From contig JAQWGI010000026.1 in NCBI GenBank assembly GCA_029238315.1, positions 1 through 64,000 on the forward strand: 64,000 nt of DNA, written 5' to 3'. The notes below the pieces were generated by a model. It worked only from the letters and a program-made list of their open reading frames with translations. It was not told where the DNA came from and did not search any database. The number at the start of each line of letters is the position of its first letter. The stretch's first letter is position 1. The position numbers and the translations under genes are program-made. Shown here piece after piece: positions 1 through 10,238 of this stretch. Origin of the DNA: Polaribacter sp. Lineage in GTDB: Bacteria > Bacteroidota > Bacteroidia > Flavobacteriales > Flavobacteriaceae.

Positions 1-34
1 CGTTGCCTGTAATTTAAGAAAAGCCGAAAACCGA

Positions 35-457
35 ATGAAAATATATAAAGCGAATCGAAAAGGATTTATCATATATCTACTAATTGGCTCTCTGATTTTA
101 CCAATAGTTGTTTTCTTTCTTGATAAGAATACTTTCACGGAAAGACCTTTTATTCTTTTACCTATATTGAGTCCATTAGCTTTAATATTTTGGATTTATT
201 TTGACACATCTTATAAAATTGAAAATAATGAATTGATTTATCGCTCTGGATTTTCAAGAGGAAAAATCGGAATTCCAAACATAAAGGAAATAGTTAAAGG
301 AAAAACTATGTGGAGCGGAATAAAACCAGCATTAGCGAGAAATGGACTTATTATAAAATTCAATAAATATGACGAAATTTATATTGCGTCTGAAAATAAT
401 AATGAATTGATTTCTGACTTACTAAAAGTGAATTCTGAAATAAAAATAACGGAATGA
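35..457 (+). CDS. Small membrane protein with possible PH-like domain
   Basis: A 140-residue protein that I do not recognise with certainty. Two hydrophobic segments near residues 11-30 and 38-56 form a hairpin in the membrane. The remaining 80 residues are beta-rich and alternate polar and hydrophobic positions, ending in a helix, which resembles the bacterial PH-like domains found behind a two-helix membrane anchor. The start is the ATG at 35; what lies upstream is outside the window. Directly downstream is a 26-bp repeat that also ends a second accessory module at 53.5 kb, so this gene may belong to a mobile or cassette-like unit. No function is claimed. Confidence 0.55.
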   Translation: MKIYKANRKGFIIYLLIGSLILPIVVFFLDKNTFTERPFILLPILSPLALIFWIYFDTSYKIENNELIYRSGFSRGKIGIPNIKEIVKGKTMWSGIKPALARNGLIIKFNKYDEIYIASENNNELISDLLKVNSEIKITE

Positions 458-482
458 AAATTTGACCGAATAAAAACTACTG

Positions 483-508
483 ACAACAAAGAACTGAGCT
501 AAAAAACA
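483..508. repeat. 26-bp direct repeat, copy 1
   Basis: This 26-bp stretch, with core CAAAGAACTGAGCTAAAAAA, occurs identically at 53517-53542 in the same orientation. Both copies lie just after a small plus-strand gene for a membrane protein. An exact 26-bp match in 64 kb is not expected by chance, so a shared origin of the two module ends is likely. Confidence 0.8.
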
Positions 509-602
509 ACCTTTTTCTTCGTTAAATTTATTCATTATTATTCTAGGCTCATAATTCTATTGATTAATATTTTGAGCTTTCATTTTATATTTTAAACTTT
601 AA

Positions 603-719
603 TTATTTAGACAATACAGAAACATAAGTCTCATCATAAGACAACCCAGATTTTGCGATAGCAAAACTTTGTTTTAACAACTTATTAGAAACCACTATCA
701 ATGCTTTTTTTACACTTAC
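603..719 (-). pseudogene. IS110-family transposase remnant, C-terminus only
   Basis: Read on the minus strand, an open stretch of 38 codons ends in TAA at 603-605 and translates to a peptide containing KKALIVVSNKLLKQSF followed by AIAKSGLSYDETY. This resembles the conserved C-terminal end of Bacteroidota IS110-type transposases, in which a KKALxxVxNKLLKQxFAIxK pattern closes the protein. A stop codon lies immediately upstream at 720-722 and nothing else of the element is visible, so this is a dead fragment. The family call rests on memory of the C-terminal pattern. Confidence 0.55.
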
Positions 720-863
720 TTACCCGTAAGAAAAAATATATACATAAATAAATCTACTTTAAAAGCAATTTCAAAAACTACCTTCAACTAAAAAAATGTA
801 TTTTTAGTGTTTACAACTGTCACAAATTTAAAACCGTTTTGTCTATAGAGTAGAAATGTTTCA

Positions 864-1412
864 TTGAAAGAAAACAACACACATATTAACCAACTGTTAG
901 TACGCTGTAAAAAAGGAAATAATGCTGCACAAATGCAAATTTATAGAGCCTATTACAAAGCGATGTACAACACATCGTTAAGAATACTTAAAGATGAGTT
1001 TGAAGCAGAAGACATAATGCAAGAAGCATTTTTAACTGCCTTTACAAAGTTAGATTCGTTTATTGGAGAGGTTACCTTTGGTGCCTGGCTAAAACGAATT
1101 GTGATTAATAAAAGCTTAACGCAATTAAAGAAAAACAACAAGTACCAAGATGTAAAATTGGAAGTATTATCAGCCACAAATATAGATGGTGAAGCACCTA
1201 TTAATTATGCTGATTTGCAAGCCAACAAAGTAATAGAAACCTTAAATTCTTTAAAAGACAATTACAGAATTATATTGAATTTAAACCTAATTGAAGGGTA
1301 CGATTATGAAGAAATCGCTGAAATATTAAGCATCACAAACGAAAATGTAAGAACCACCGTTTCAAGAGCTAAAAAGAAACTAAAGCAGTTACTAGTTTTA
1401 GAAACTGCATAA
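864..1412 (+). CDS. ECF-type RNA polymerase sigma factor (module 1)
   Basis: A 182-residue sigma-70 family factor of the extracytoplasmic function type. Region 2 spans about residues 22-90, with the core-binding and -10 recognition pattern around EAEDIMQEAFLTAF and TFGAWLKRIVINKS. Region 4 lies at about 120-178, with the helix-turn-helix around YDYEEIAEILSITNENVRT. The start is TTG at 864; the nearest ATG, at 856, opens a three-codon frame that stops at once. The next gene, 11 bp downstream, encodes a single-span membrane protein that may control it. It is probably released on an envelope signal and drives this four-gene run. Confidence 0.88.
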   Translation: MKENNTHINQLLVRCKKGNNAAQMQIYRAYYKAMYNTSLRILKDEFEAEDIMQEAFLTAFTKLDSFIGEVTFGAWLKRIVINKSLTQLKKNNKYQDVKLEVLSATNIDGEAPINYADLQANKVIETLNSLKDNYRIILNLNLIEGYDYEEIAEILSITNENVRTTVSRAKKKLKQLLVLETA

Positions 1413-1423
1413 ATAAAACCTAG

Positions 1424-1951
1424 ATGAAAGATCAATTAAACACTTTTTTTAAAGACAACAACTTTGATGTTGATGTACCAAAGCTTGGTCATTTAGATCG
1501 ATTTGAAAAACGTTTACATCCACAGGAAAAGAAAAGAACTTTTTCTTATAAATGGATCAGTGTTGCTGCATCAGTAATTTTATTAGTTGGTATTTGGATG
1601 GGTTCTAACTTAACAGATAACACATTAATTTTAGCAGATGTTTCACCAGAAATGAAAGAAACAGAAACTTTTTTTGTAAGCACAATTCAACAAGAGCTAA
1701 AGCAAATAGAAAAATATAGAAATACAACGACAGAAAAAATTATTGAAGACGCCCTAAATCAATTAGAAAAACTAGAAGATACATACAACGAACTGGTAAT
1801 AGCTCTTAACGAAAGTTTTAATGACAGACGTGTTGTATTTGCAATGATAAATAACTACCAACGCAGAATAGAAATTTTACAAGATCTATTGGCACAAATA
1901 GATACATTAAAAAAACTTAAAACCAATTATAATGATGAAATCTACATTTAA
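1424..1951 (+). CDS. Single-span membrane partner of ECF sigma, putative anti-sigma
   Basis: A 175-residue protein with a charged cytoplasmic part of about 43 residues, one transmembrane helix (WISVAASVILLVGIWMG, about 44-62) and a periplasmic part rich in helix-forming, coiled-coil-like sequence. This layout and its position 11 bp after an ECF sigma gene suggest an anti-sigma or sensor role. No canonical zinc-binding anti-sigma motif is visible, so the role is inferred from context. Its 3' end overlaps the next gene by 20 bp, indicating translational coupling. Confidence 0.6.
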   Translation: MKDQLNTFFKDNNFDVDVPKLGHLDRFEKRLHPQEKKRTFSYKWISVAASVILLVGIWMGSNLTDNTLILADVSPEMKETETFFVSTIQQELKQIEKYRNTTTEKIIEDALNQLEKLEDTYNELVIALNESFNDRRVVFAMINNYQRRIEILQDLLAQIDTLKKLKTNYNDEIYI

Positions 1952-3011
1952 AATAACAATTCTTCTTTTTTTAATCCCCCTTATAGGTTTTGCAAATACA
2001 GATCCAAAGCAAGAAAAAAGCAAAACTATTAAAAAAGAATATTCAGTAAATAGAGACGCTACAGTTATAATTGACAATAAATATGGCGCTATTAACATAA
2101 CTACCTGGAATGAAAATCGTGTAGAAATTACCGTAAAAATCACTGTAAAAGGCAATAACATGAGTACTGTAGAAAAGAAACTACAAAGTATTGATGTAGA
2201 TTTTAATGCGAATTCCAGTGAGGTTTCTGCAAAAACTAGATTTAATAATTCTGGTAGTCGTTGGAGTTTTTGGGGCAACAATAATAATTTAAGTTACCAA
2301 GTAAATTATACAATTAAAATGCCTGTTTCAAATAATGTAACTCTAGACAACGATTATGGAACTATTTTGATTGATCAAATAAACGGAAGAACAGCCATTA
2401 ATTGTGATTATGGAAAACTATTGATTGGAGATTTAAACAATTCAGCTAATACCATTAATATTGATTATTGTAACGGATCTTCTATTGGTTTTATGAAAGC
2501 TGGTTTGATCAATGCAGATTACTCAAAAATTACCGTAGATAAAACAGACAATATTAAGATCAATTCAGATTATTCTACAATTAATATTGGTACTGTAAAT
2601 ACCGTTGATTATAATACAGATTATGGAAGCGTAAACGTAGATGATGTGCAAGATATTACAGGAAATTCTGATTATGCAAGCATTCGTATAGGAACTGTTG
2701 CTAAAAACCTAAATTTAAAAGCCGATTATGGTTCTATTAAAATTAAAGAATTAGCAAACGGATTTAATATAGCAGAAATCTCTAGTGAGTACGCAGGGAT
2801 TACTATTGGTACCAAAACAAACAATAACTTTAATTTTATTATGAATCTTCAATATGCAGGATTTAGATACAACAAAAGCAATGTTGATATCTTTAAAAGC
2901 ATTGAAAAAAATTCTAAAAAATATTATGAAGGAAATTACGGAAAAGGCAACAACAATTCTAAATTAATTATTAAATCGCAGTACGGCAGTGTTAACTTAA
3001 AAGAAATATAA
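1932..3011 (+). CDS. Secreted DUF4097-like beta-solenoid protein
   Basis: A 359-residue exported protein with an N-terminal signal peptide (hydrophobic ITILLFLIPLIGFA). The body is a chain of short repeats of about 18-22 residues, each built on a D-Y-G/S/A turn followed by alternating hydrophobics: NDYGTILI, CDYGKLLI, ADYSKITV, SDYSTINI, TDYGSVNV, SDYASIRI, ADYGSIKI, SEYAGITI and finally SQYGSVNL. This is the pattern of a right-handed beta-solenoid, as in DUF4097 'putative adhesin' proteins. It is the third gene of the sigma-led run and a likely target or sensor at the envelope. The ligand is unknown. Confidence 0.75.
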   Translation: MMKSTFKITILLFLIPLIGFANTDPKQEKSKTIKKEYSVNRDATVIIDNKYGAINITTWNENRVEITVKITVKGNNMSTVEKKLQSIDVDFNANSSEVSAKTRFNNSGSRWSFWGNNNNLSYQVNYTIKMPVSNNVTLDNDYGTILIDQINGRTAINCDYGKLLIGDLNNSANTINIDYCNGSSIGFMKAGLINADYSKITVDKTDNIKINSDYSTINIGTVNTVDYNTDYGSVNVDDVQDITGNSDYASIRIGTVAKNLNLKADYGSIKIKELANGFNIAEISSEYAGITIGTKTNNNFNFIMNLQYAGFRYNKSNVDIFKSIEKNSKKYYEGNYGKGNNNSKLIIKSQYGSVNLKEI

Positions 3012-3037
3012 ACCAACAATAATAAATCAAAAAAAAT

Positions 3038-3766
3038 ATGAAAAAATTAATCTTAACAAGTATAGTTTTAACCATAACTTTATCTGTAAATGCACAAAGT
3101 TGGTGGAATCATAAAAAAGTAAGAGGTAACGGAAATGTTATTTCAGAAATAAGAAAAACATCAGATTATAAAACAATAAGTTCAGCTGGTAATTTTGATG
3201 TAAAATTAGTTGAAGGAACAGAAGGTAATATTACTTTAAAAGGAGAAGAAAACCTTATGAGTTATATTATTACAGAAGTAAAGAGAGGACAATTAACCAT
3301 TAAAGTTAAGAAAAATACAAATATTAAATTGACTAAAAAATTTATAATTACTGTTCCGTTCAACAATATTGATGGAGTAGCTCTAGCGGGCTCTGGAGAC
3401 ATGACCAACTCTGGCACTATTAAATCTAACGATTTTAAAGTGTCGTTAGCAGGTTCTGGTGATATAGATTTAAAAGTTGATGCTAATAAAATTAAAACAA
3501 GCATAGCGGGTTCTGGAAATATTAAGTTAGATGGAAACGCTAACAATTTGAGCTGTTCTGTTGCAGGTTCTGGAGACATTATAGCATACGGATTAAAAAC
3601 TAAATCGGTATCTGTGAGTGTAGCAGGATCTGGAAATGTTAGTACAACAGTTAGCGAAAGTATTACAGTTAGAACTGCCGGTTCTGGATCTGTTTATTAT
3701 AAAGGGAACCCTGATAAAATAGATAGTAAATCTGCTGGTTCTGGAAGCGTTGTTAACAGAAATTAA
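3038..3766 (+). CDS. Head GIN domain (DUF2807) secreted protein
   Basis: A 242-residue exported protein with a short signal peptide (LTSIVLTITLSVNA) and a DUF2807/head-GIN domain. The second half carries seven AGSG turns (AGSGDMTN, AGSGDIDL, AGSGNIKL, AGSGDIIA, AGSGNVST, AGSGSVYY, AGSGSVVN) spaced about 18-22 residues apart, giving a beta-solenoid. It closes the ECF module, 26 bp after the DUF4097-like gene, and is followed by a strong terminator. Proteins of this family in Bacteroidota are thought to be surface or periplasmic binding proteins; no precise role is known. Confidence 0.82.
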   Translation: MKKLILTSIVLTITLSVNAQSWWNHKKVRGNGNVISEIRKTSDYKTISSAGNFDVKLVEGTEGNITLKGEENLMSYIITEVKRGQLTIKVKKNTNIKLTKKFIITVPFNNIDGVALAGSGDMTNSGTIKSNDFKVSLAGSGDIDLKVDANKIKTSIAGSGNIKLDGNANNLSCSVAGSGDIIAYGLKTKSVSVSVAGSGNVSTTVSESITVRTAGSGSVYYKGNPDKIDSKSAGSGSVVNRN

Positions 3767-3778
3767 AATATGACATTA

Positions 3779-3809
3779 AAAAAAGCCTCGAAAATTTCGA
3801 GGCTTTTTT
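3779..3809. terminator. Bidirectional rho-independent terminator
   Basis: An uninterrupted hairpin (AAAGCCTCGAAA paired with TTTCGAGGCTTT) has A-runs on the left and T-runs on the right, so it works on both strands. It separates the convergent DUF2807 and GlmU-like genes. Confidence 0.9.
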
Positions 3810-3811
3810 AG

Positions 3812-4987
3812 TTAATCTTTTCTGTATTGAGAAGACAGTTCAAATACTTTTTCAAGAATCTTTTTATCTTGTTCTTCAAAATCTAAATTTCTTCGTTTTA
3901 AAACAACCGCTGCAACTTCAAATACTTTTGGTAATTGATAGGTAGAAAAACCAGATGCGCCGCCCCAACTAAAAGACGGAATAAAATTTCTAGGAAAACC
4001 ACTTCCAAAAATATTAGCACTAACACCAACAACAGTACCTGTATTAAACATCGTATTAATTCCGCATTTAGAATGATCTCCCATTATTAATCCACAAAAT
4101 TGCAAACCGGTTTTTGCAAATCGCTCAGTTTCATAACTCCAAATTCTTACCTCAGCATAATTGTTTTTTAAATTTGAGTTGTTAGAATCTGCACCAATAT
4201 TACACCATTCTCCAAGCACAGAATTCCCTAAAAATCCTTCATGTCCTTTATTAGAATAACCAAATAAAACCGAATTATTAATTTCCCCAGCAACTTTACA
4301 AAAAGGGCCTAATGTGGTTGCTCCATAAATTTTTGCACCCATTTTAACTACCGAATTTTCACACATTGCAAATGGTCCTCTAATTAAACTTCCTTCTAAA
4401 ATCTGTGCATCTTTGCCGATATAAATTGGTCCGTCAGTTGCATTAAGTGAAGCATATAAAACGCTTGCTCCTTCTTCAATAAAGATATTTTCTTTATTGA
4501 TTGCGTGAATTCCTGGTGGAATTTCTTGTGATGTTCTGTCTTCTGTTAAGAAATCAAAATCTAATTGAATTGCTTTATCGTTTAATGAGAAAATATCCCA
4601 AGTATTTTTTATTTGCAACAATTCTTCTTCAAATTCAATTTGTTGGTAGGTAGAAAAATCTACTTCTTCTTGAGAATCTGTTGTGTAAAAAGCAATCACT
4701 GTATCGCCTTTAAAAAGTGCTTCATTTTCAGACAAGTTTGTTACTTTTTCAACAAGTTTTGGAGTTGGTAAATATGAAGCATTAATTAAAATGTTTTGCT
4801 CCAACTCTACCATAGGATATTTTTCTTCTAAATATTCTTCTGTAATTGTTGTGGTTGTTAACCCAAGGTGTTTTTCCCATTTTTCTCTAATGGTTAAAAT
4901 TCCAACTCTAATATCTGCAACGGGTCTTGTATATGTAAAAGGTAGCAATGCATTTCTAACATCACTATCAAATAAAATGTAGTTCAT
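3812..4987 (-). CDS. GlmU-family sugar nucleotidyltransferase/LbH acyltransferase-like protein
   Basis: A 391-residue protein of the Bacteroidota 'GlmU family'. The N-terminal half (about 1-170) matches the divergent NTP-transferase fold of this group, beginning with YILFDSDVRNALLPFTYTRP. The C-terminal half (about 180-340) is a left-handed beta-helix of hexapeptide repeats (IYIGKDAQI, VVKMGAKIYG, and so on). Enzymes of this shape make UDP-N-acetylglucosamine or related nucleotide sugars, but the N-terminal half lacks the classic GxGTRM loop of GlmU, so the exact activity is uncertain. It has its own promoter at 5006-5013. Confidence 0.75.
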   Translation of the reverse strand: MNYILFDSDVRNALLPFTYTRPVADIRVGILTIREKWEKHLGLTTTTITEEYLEEKYPMVELEQNILINASYLPTPKLVEKVTNLSENEALFKGDTVIAFYTTDSQEEVDFSTYQQIEFEEELLQIKNTWDIFSLNDKAIQLDFDFLTEDRTSQEIPPGIHAINKENIFIEEGASVLYASLNATDGPIYIGKDAQILEGSLIRGPFAMCENSVVKMGAKIYGATTLGPFCKVAGEINNSVLFGYSNKGHEGFLGNSVLGEWCNIGADSNNSNLKNNYAEVRIWSYETERFAKTGLQFCGLIMGDHSKCGINTMFNTGTVVGVSANIFGSGFPRNFIPSFSWGGASGFSTYQLPKVFEVAAVVLKRRNLDFEEQDKKILEKVFELSSQYRKD

Positions 4988-5005
4988 TCTTGTAAAAGCT
5001 TTTTA

Positions 5006-5013
5006 CAAATATA
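5006..5013 (-). promoter_or_regulatory. Promoter -7 box of GlmU-like gene
   Basis: TATATTTG on the minus strand matches the Bacteroidota -7 consensus TAnnTTTG and lies 19 bp before the ATG. It sits directly downstream of the carB terminator. No clear -33 TTTG was found at the normal distance. Confidence 0.5.
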
Positions 5014-5020
5014 AAGCAAA

Positions 5021-5070
5021 AAAGCCGAAGCTTACTGAAATAAATTCAGCACAAGTGCTTCGACTTTTTT
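5021..5070 (-). terminator. Terminator after carB
   Basis: A long hairpin pairs AGTCGAAGC with GCTTCGGCT (one mismatch) and has an inner CTGAA/TTCAG stem, followed on the minus strand by a T-run. It ends transcription of carB. Confidence 0.75.
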
Positions 5071-5087
5071 AGAATATCTAGTGTAAT

Positions 5088-7943
5088 TTATTTACTCAAA
5101 TACATTTTACGTCTTGCGTACAAATCGTAAAACGCATCGTCTTTTAAACTATCAATAAATAAAATACTTTCTCCAGTTGATTTCATTTCTGGACCTAAAT
5201 TTTTATTTACATTCGGAAACTTATCAAAAGAAAAAACAGGTTGTTTTATTGCATATCCTTCTAATTGTGGATTGAATTTAAAGTCGGTAACTTTTTTCTC
5301 ACCTAACATAACTTTAGTAGCATAATTCACATATGGTTCTTTGTATGCTTTTGCTATAAAAGGAACCGTTCTTGACGCTCTTGGATTGGCTTCAATAATA
5401 TAAACGATGTCGTTTTTTATAGCAAACTGAACATTTATCAATCCAACCGTTTTTAATTCTCTTGCAATTACTTTTGTATGATCTTTAATTTGTTGCAATA
5501 CTAAATCACCTAAATTAAAAACTGGCAAGGTTGCGTTTGAATCTCCAGAGTGAATTCCACATGGTTCAATATGCTCCATAATTCCGATGATGTATACATT
5601 CCCATCAGCATCACAAATTGCATCTGCTTCTGCTTCAATAGCTCCATCTAAATAATGATCTAACAACAATTTATTTCCTGGCATTCCACGTAATAAATCA
5701 ACAACATGCTCGATTAACTCTTCTTTGTTGATTACAATTTTCATTCCTTGGCCTCCTAACACATATGAAGGGCGTACTAAAATTGGAAAGTCTAATTCAT
5801 CTGCCAACGCTAAAGCTTCGTCTGCAGTTTCTGCGATTCCAAATTCTGGATATGGAATGTTATTTTCTTTTAAAAGTGTAGAAAAACTACCTCTATCTTC
5901 AGCTAAATCTAGCGCTTCAAAAGAAGTTCCTATAATTTTTACTCCATATTTAGTTAACTTTTCAGCTAATTTCAAAGCGGTTTGCCCACCCAACTGCACA
6001 ATTACACCTTCTGGTTTTTCATGTTTGATAATGTCATAAATATGTTCCCAAAAAACAGGCTCGAAATATAATTTATCTGCAGTATCAAAATCTGTAGAAA
6101 CTGTCTCTGGATTACAGTTAATCATAATGGTTTCGTAACCACACTCTGCTGCAGCTAAAACTCCATGTACACAACAGTAATCAAATTCAATTCCTTGTCC
6201 AATTCTATTTGGTCCAGAACCTAAAACGATGATTTTTTTCTTATCAGAAACGACACTTTCATTATCTACATAACGTGTTCCGTCTGCAGTTTCAATATCG
6301 TTTTCAAAAGTTGAATAATAATAAGGTGTCATGGCTTTAAATTCAGCAGCACATGTATCAACTAATTTAAAAACTCTTTGAACTTTTAATTCTTCTCTTT
6401 TAGAATAAACTTGACTTTCTAAACATTTTAGCATATGCGCAATTTGTCTATCACCATATCCTTTTTGTTTAGCCTCTAGTAATAAATCGCGTTGAATAGT
6501 ATCAATAGTATATGTTGAAATTTCTTTTTCTAACAGATATAATTCTTCGTATTGTTTTAAATACCACATGTCAATTTTTGTGATATCGTAAATCTGACTT
6601 AACGGAATTCCCATTGCAATTGCGTCATAAATTGCGAAAACTCTATCCCAACTTGCATTGGTTAATTTGTCTATAATTTGATTGTAATTTGTATAACCTT
6701 TTCCGTCTGCACCTAAACCATTACGTTTAATTTCTAAAGATTGTGTTGCTTTGTGTAATGCTTCTTGAAACGAGCGTCCAATTCCCATTACTTCTCCAAC
6801 CGCTTTCATTTGCAATCCTAATGTTCTTTCAGAACCTTCAAATTTATCAAAATTCCAACGTGGTATTTTTACAATTACATAATCTAATGTTGGCTCAAAT
6901 AAAGCAGAAGTAGATTTTGTTATCTGATTATCTAACTCATCTAATGTGTAACCGATTGCTAATTTTGTAGCAATTTTTGCAATTGGATATCCGGTTGCTT
7001 TACTAGCTAAAGCTGATGAACGAGAAACACGCGGATTAATTTCAATGGCAATAATTTCTTCTTGTTCATCTGGTGAAACTGCAAATTGCACATTACATCC
7101 ACCCTCAAAATCTCCAATAGAACGCATCATATGTATCGCCATATCACGCATTCTTTGATATGTTTTGTCAGAAAGCGTCATTGCTGGAGCTACTGTAATT
7201 GAATCTCCAGTATGAATTCCCATTGGATCCATATTTTCAATAGAACAGATTATTACAACATTATCATTTCTATCACGTAGCAATTCTAATTCGTACTCTT
7301 TCCAACCCATCATGGCTTTATCAATCATCACTTCATGAATTGGTGATGCTTCTAAACCTCTACTTAACAATTCGTCAAAATCTTTTGGATCATATACAAT
7401 AGAAGCTCCTGCTCCACCTAACGTGTATGAAGAACGAATTACTAACGGAAACCCAAACTCCTGTGCAATTTCTTTTCCTTTCAAAAATGATGTTGCTGTT
7501 GCTTGAGGCGCCATGGGAATACCTATTTTTAACATCAATTCTCTAAATTGCTCTCTATCTTCAGTTACATTAATTGCATCAATGTCTACACCAATCAATT
7601 CTACTCCAAAATCTTTCCAAATTCCTTTATCATCTGCTTCAATACATAAATTTAACGCAGTTTGCCCTCCCATTGTAGGTAAAACAGCATCAATTTGCGG
7701 ATGCTCTTTTAAAATTTTTATGATAGATTTTGTGTTTAATGGCAACAAGTATACATGATCTGCCATTGAAGGATCTGTCATAATTGTTGCAGGGTTCGAA
7801 TTAATTAAGATAGTTTCGATTCCGTCTTCACTTAACGATCTTAAAGATTGTGATCCTGAGTAGTCAAACTCACAGGCCTGACCGATAACAATTGGTCCAG
7901 AACCGATGATTAAAATAGATTTAAGTTCTTGTTTTTTAGGCAT
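5088..7943 (-). CDS. carB: Carbamoyl-phosphate synthase large subunit, lacking the allosteric domain
   Basis: This 951-residue enzyme uses ammonia from CarA, bicarbonate and two ATP to make carbamoyl phosphate for pyrimidine and arginine synthesis. Two homologous halves are visible, each beginning with a GSGPxxIGQ loop (IIGSGPIVIGQACEFDYSG near residue 12; VLGSGPNRIGQGIEFDYC near 575) followed by an ATP-grasp domain (QFAVSPDEQEEIIAIEINPR; QFAIKNDIVYIIEANPR). The protein stops about 15 residues after the STGE motif, where the E. coli enzyme (1,073 residues) continues into the MGS-like domain that binds UMP, IMP and ornithine. carA is not next to it; a GlmU-like gene lies downstream and rpmH upstream. 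Confidence 0.96.
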   Translation of the reverse strand: MPKKQELKSILIIGSGPIVIGQACEFDYSGSQSLRSLSEDGIETILINSNPATIMTDPSMADHVYLLPLNTKSIIKILKEHPQIDAVLPTMGGQTALNLCIEADDKGIWKDFGVELIGVDIDAINVTEDREQFRELMLKIGIPMAPQATATSFLKGKEIAQEFGFPLVIRSSYTLGGAGASIVYDPKDFDELLSRGLEASPIHEVMIDKAMMGWKEYELELLRDRNDNVVIICSIENMDPMGIHTGDSITVAPAMTLSDKTYQRMRDMAIHMMRSIGDFEGGCNVQFAVSPDEQEEIIAIEINPRVSRSSALASKATGYPIAKIATKLAIGYTLDELDNQITKSTSALFEPTLDYVIVKIPRWNFDKFEGSERTLGLQMKAVGEVMGIGRSFQEALHKATQSLEIKRNGLGADGKGYTNYNQIIDKLTNASWDRVFAIYDAIAMGIPLSQIYDITKIDMWYLKQYEELYLLEKEISTYTIDTIQRDLLLEAKQKGYGDRQIAHMLKCLESQVYSKREELKVQRVFKLVDTCAAEFKAMTPYYYSTFENDIETADGTRYVDNESVVSDKKKIIVLGSGPNRIGQGIEFDYCCVHGVLAAAECGYETIMINCNPETVSTDFDTADKLYFEPVFWEHIYDIIKHEKPEGVIVQLGGQTALKLAEKLTKYGVKIIGTSFEALDLAEDRGSFSTLLKENNIPYPEFGIAETADEALALADELDFPILVRPSYVLGGQGMKIVINKEELIEHVVDLLRGMPGNKLLLDHYLDGAIEAEADAICDADGNVYIIGIMEHIEPCGIHSGDSNATLPVFNLGDLVLQQIKDHTKVIARELKTVGLINVQFAIKNDIVYIIEANPRASRTVPFIAKAYKEPYVNYATKVMLGEKKVTDFKFNPQLEGYAIKQPVFSFDKFPNVNKNLGPEMKSTGESILFIDSLKDDAFYDLYARRKMYLSK

Positions 7944-7991
7944 TTTAGAATGTATTGTGTTGTGTTGGTAAAAGTAAAAATTGCTTGGGTA

Positions 7992-8023
7992 TAAAAAAAG
8001 GTGTTACTAAAAATAGTAACACC
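7992..8023 (-). terminator. Terminator after rpmH
   Basis: On the minus strand a perfect hairpin GGTGTTACT/AGTAACACC is followed by seven or more T. It lies between rpmH and carB and ends the rpmH transcript. Confidence 0.9.
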
Positions 8024-8047
8024 TTAATTATTAACAATTGTTAATCA

Positions 8048-8209
8048 TTATTTCTTATGTCTTGTTTCTGTAGAAACAGATAATTTCTTTCTTCCTTTAG
8101 CTCTCCTTCTAGCTAATACTTTACGACCATTAGCAGAAGCCATTCTATCTCTGAAACCGTGTTTGTTTCTTCTCTTTCTATTTGATGGTTGGTAAGTTCT
8201 TTTCGGCAT
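8048..8209 (-). CDS. rpmH: 50S ribosomal protein L34
   Basis: A 53-residue, very basic ribosomal protein beginning [20 protein letters not shown] and ending ETRHKK, followed by TAA at 8048-8050. The family motif (KRTxQPSxRKRxxxHGFRxRM) is complete, and the length is normal for Bacteroidota. L34 binds 23S rRNA in the large subunit. It is transcribed alone from a strong promoter divergent from pyrG and has its own terminator. Many genomes place rpmH next to dnaA or rnpA; here neither is adjacent and dnaA is about 35 kb away. Confidence 0.97.
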   Translation of the reverse strand: MPKRTYQPSNRKRRNKHGFRDRMASANGRKVLARRRAKGRKKLSVSTETRHKK

Positions 8210-8281
8210 TACTTATGTTTTTAAATATCGTATTTTTGTTTGTTTTGCTTCGTAAGATTTTTCACCTACTAAAAGCGTGTG

Positions 8282-8312
8282 CAAATATACAACTACTTTT
8301 GTTTTTGACAAA
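8282..8312 (-). promoter_or_regulatory. rpmH promoter (-33/-7)
   Basis: On the minus strand, TTTG (8309-8312), a 19-bp spacer and TATATTTG (8282-8289) match the Bacteroidota housekeeping promoter exactly. The leader before the rpmH ATG is about 65 nt. Confidence 0.8.
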
Positions 8313-8379
8313 TACTATTTTAAAAAAAATAAAATATTTTTTTATTACTCAAGTCTAGCAATATTATTCTTCTTTTTTA

Positions 8380-10040
<1,661 letters not shown>

Positions 10041-10173
10041 CCATGTAACAAATAGTAGAAAGCGCTGTCTAATTAATCAGAAAATAAATCGGTTTAATTT
10101 GGAACAGCATTTGAACTACAAGTACAATCAAAAATAAATAGCGTAAAATCGACTAAAAGCAGTTCGGTTTTGC

Positions 10174-10181
10174 TAAATTTG
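10174..10181 (+). promoter_or_regulatory. Possible yidC promoter -7 box
   Basis: TAAATTTG matches TAnnTTTG and lies 57 bp before the yidC ATG. No good -33 element is seen, so this is tentative. Confidence 0.35.
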
Positions 10182-10238
10182 TCGGGTTTTCTTCAAAAGT
10201 TGAAAACAAAATGACAAGCTGACACTTAAGAACAATCA

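Larger units (their letters stand above)
458..863. other. Gene-poor gap with repeat copy and IS remnant
   Basis: This 406-bp gap holds one copy of the 26-bp repeat, the decayed 3' end of an IS110-type transposase on the minus strand (603-719), and then AT-rich sequence leading into the sigma factor gene. I see no intact gene in it. Confidence 0.6.

Noticed and set aside
2640..2900. The repeated DYG/AGSG coding pattern at 2.3-3.7 kb as a DNA tandem repeat or CRISPR.
   Set aside because: The similarity is at protein level only; the DNA units differ in length and sequence and have no spacers, so this is a solenoid protein, not an array.
10041..10238. A riboswitch or RNA gene between pyrG and yidC.
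   Set aside because: No conserved motif or convincing long stem was found by eye; only a possible -7 box is reported.
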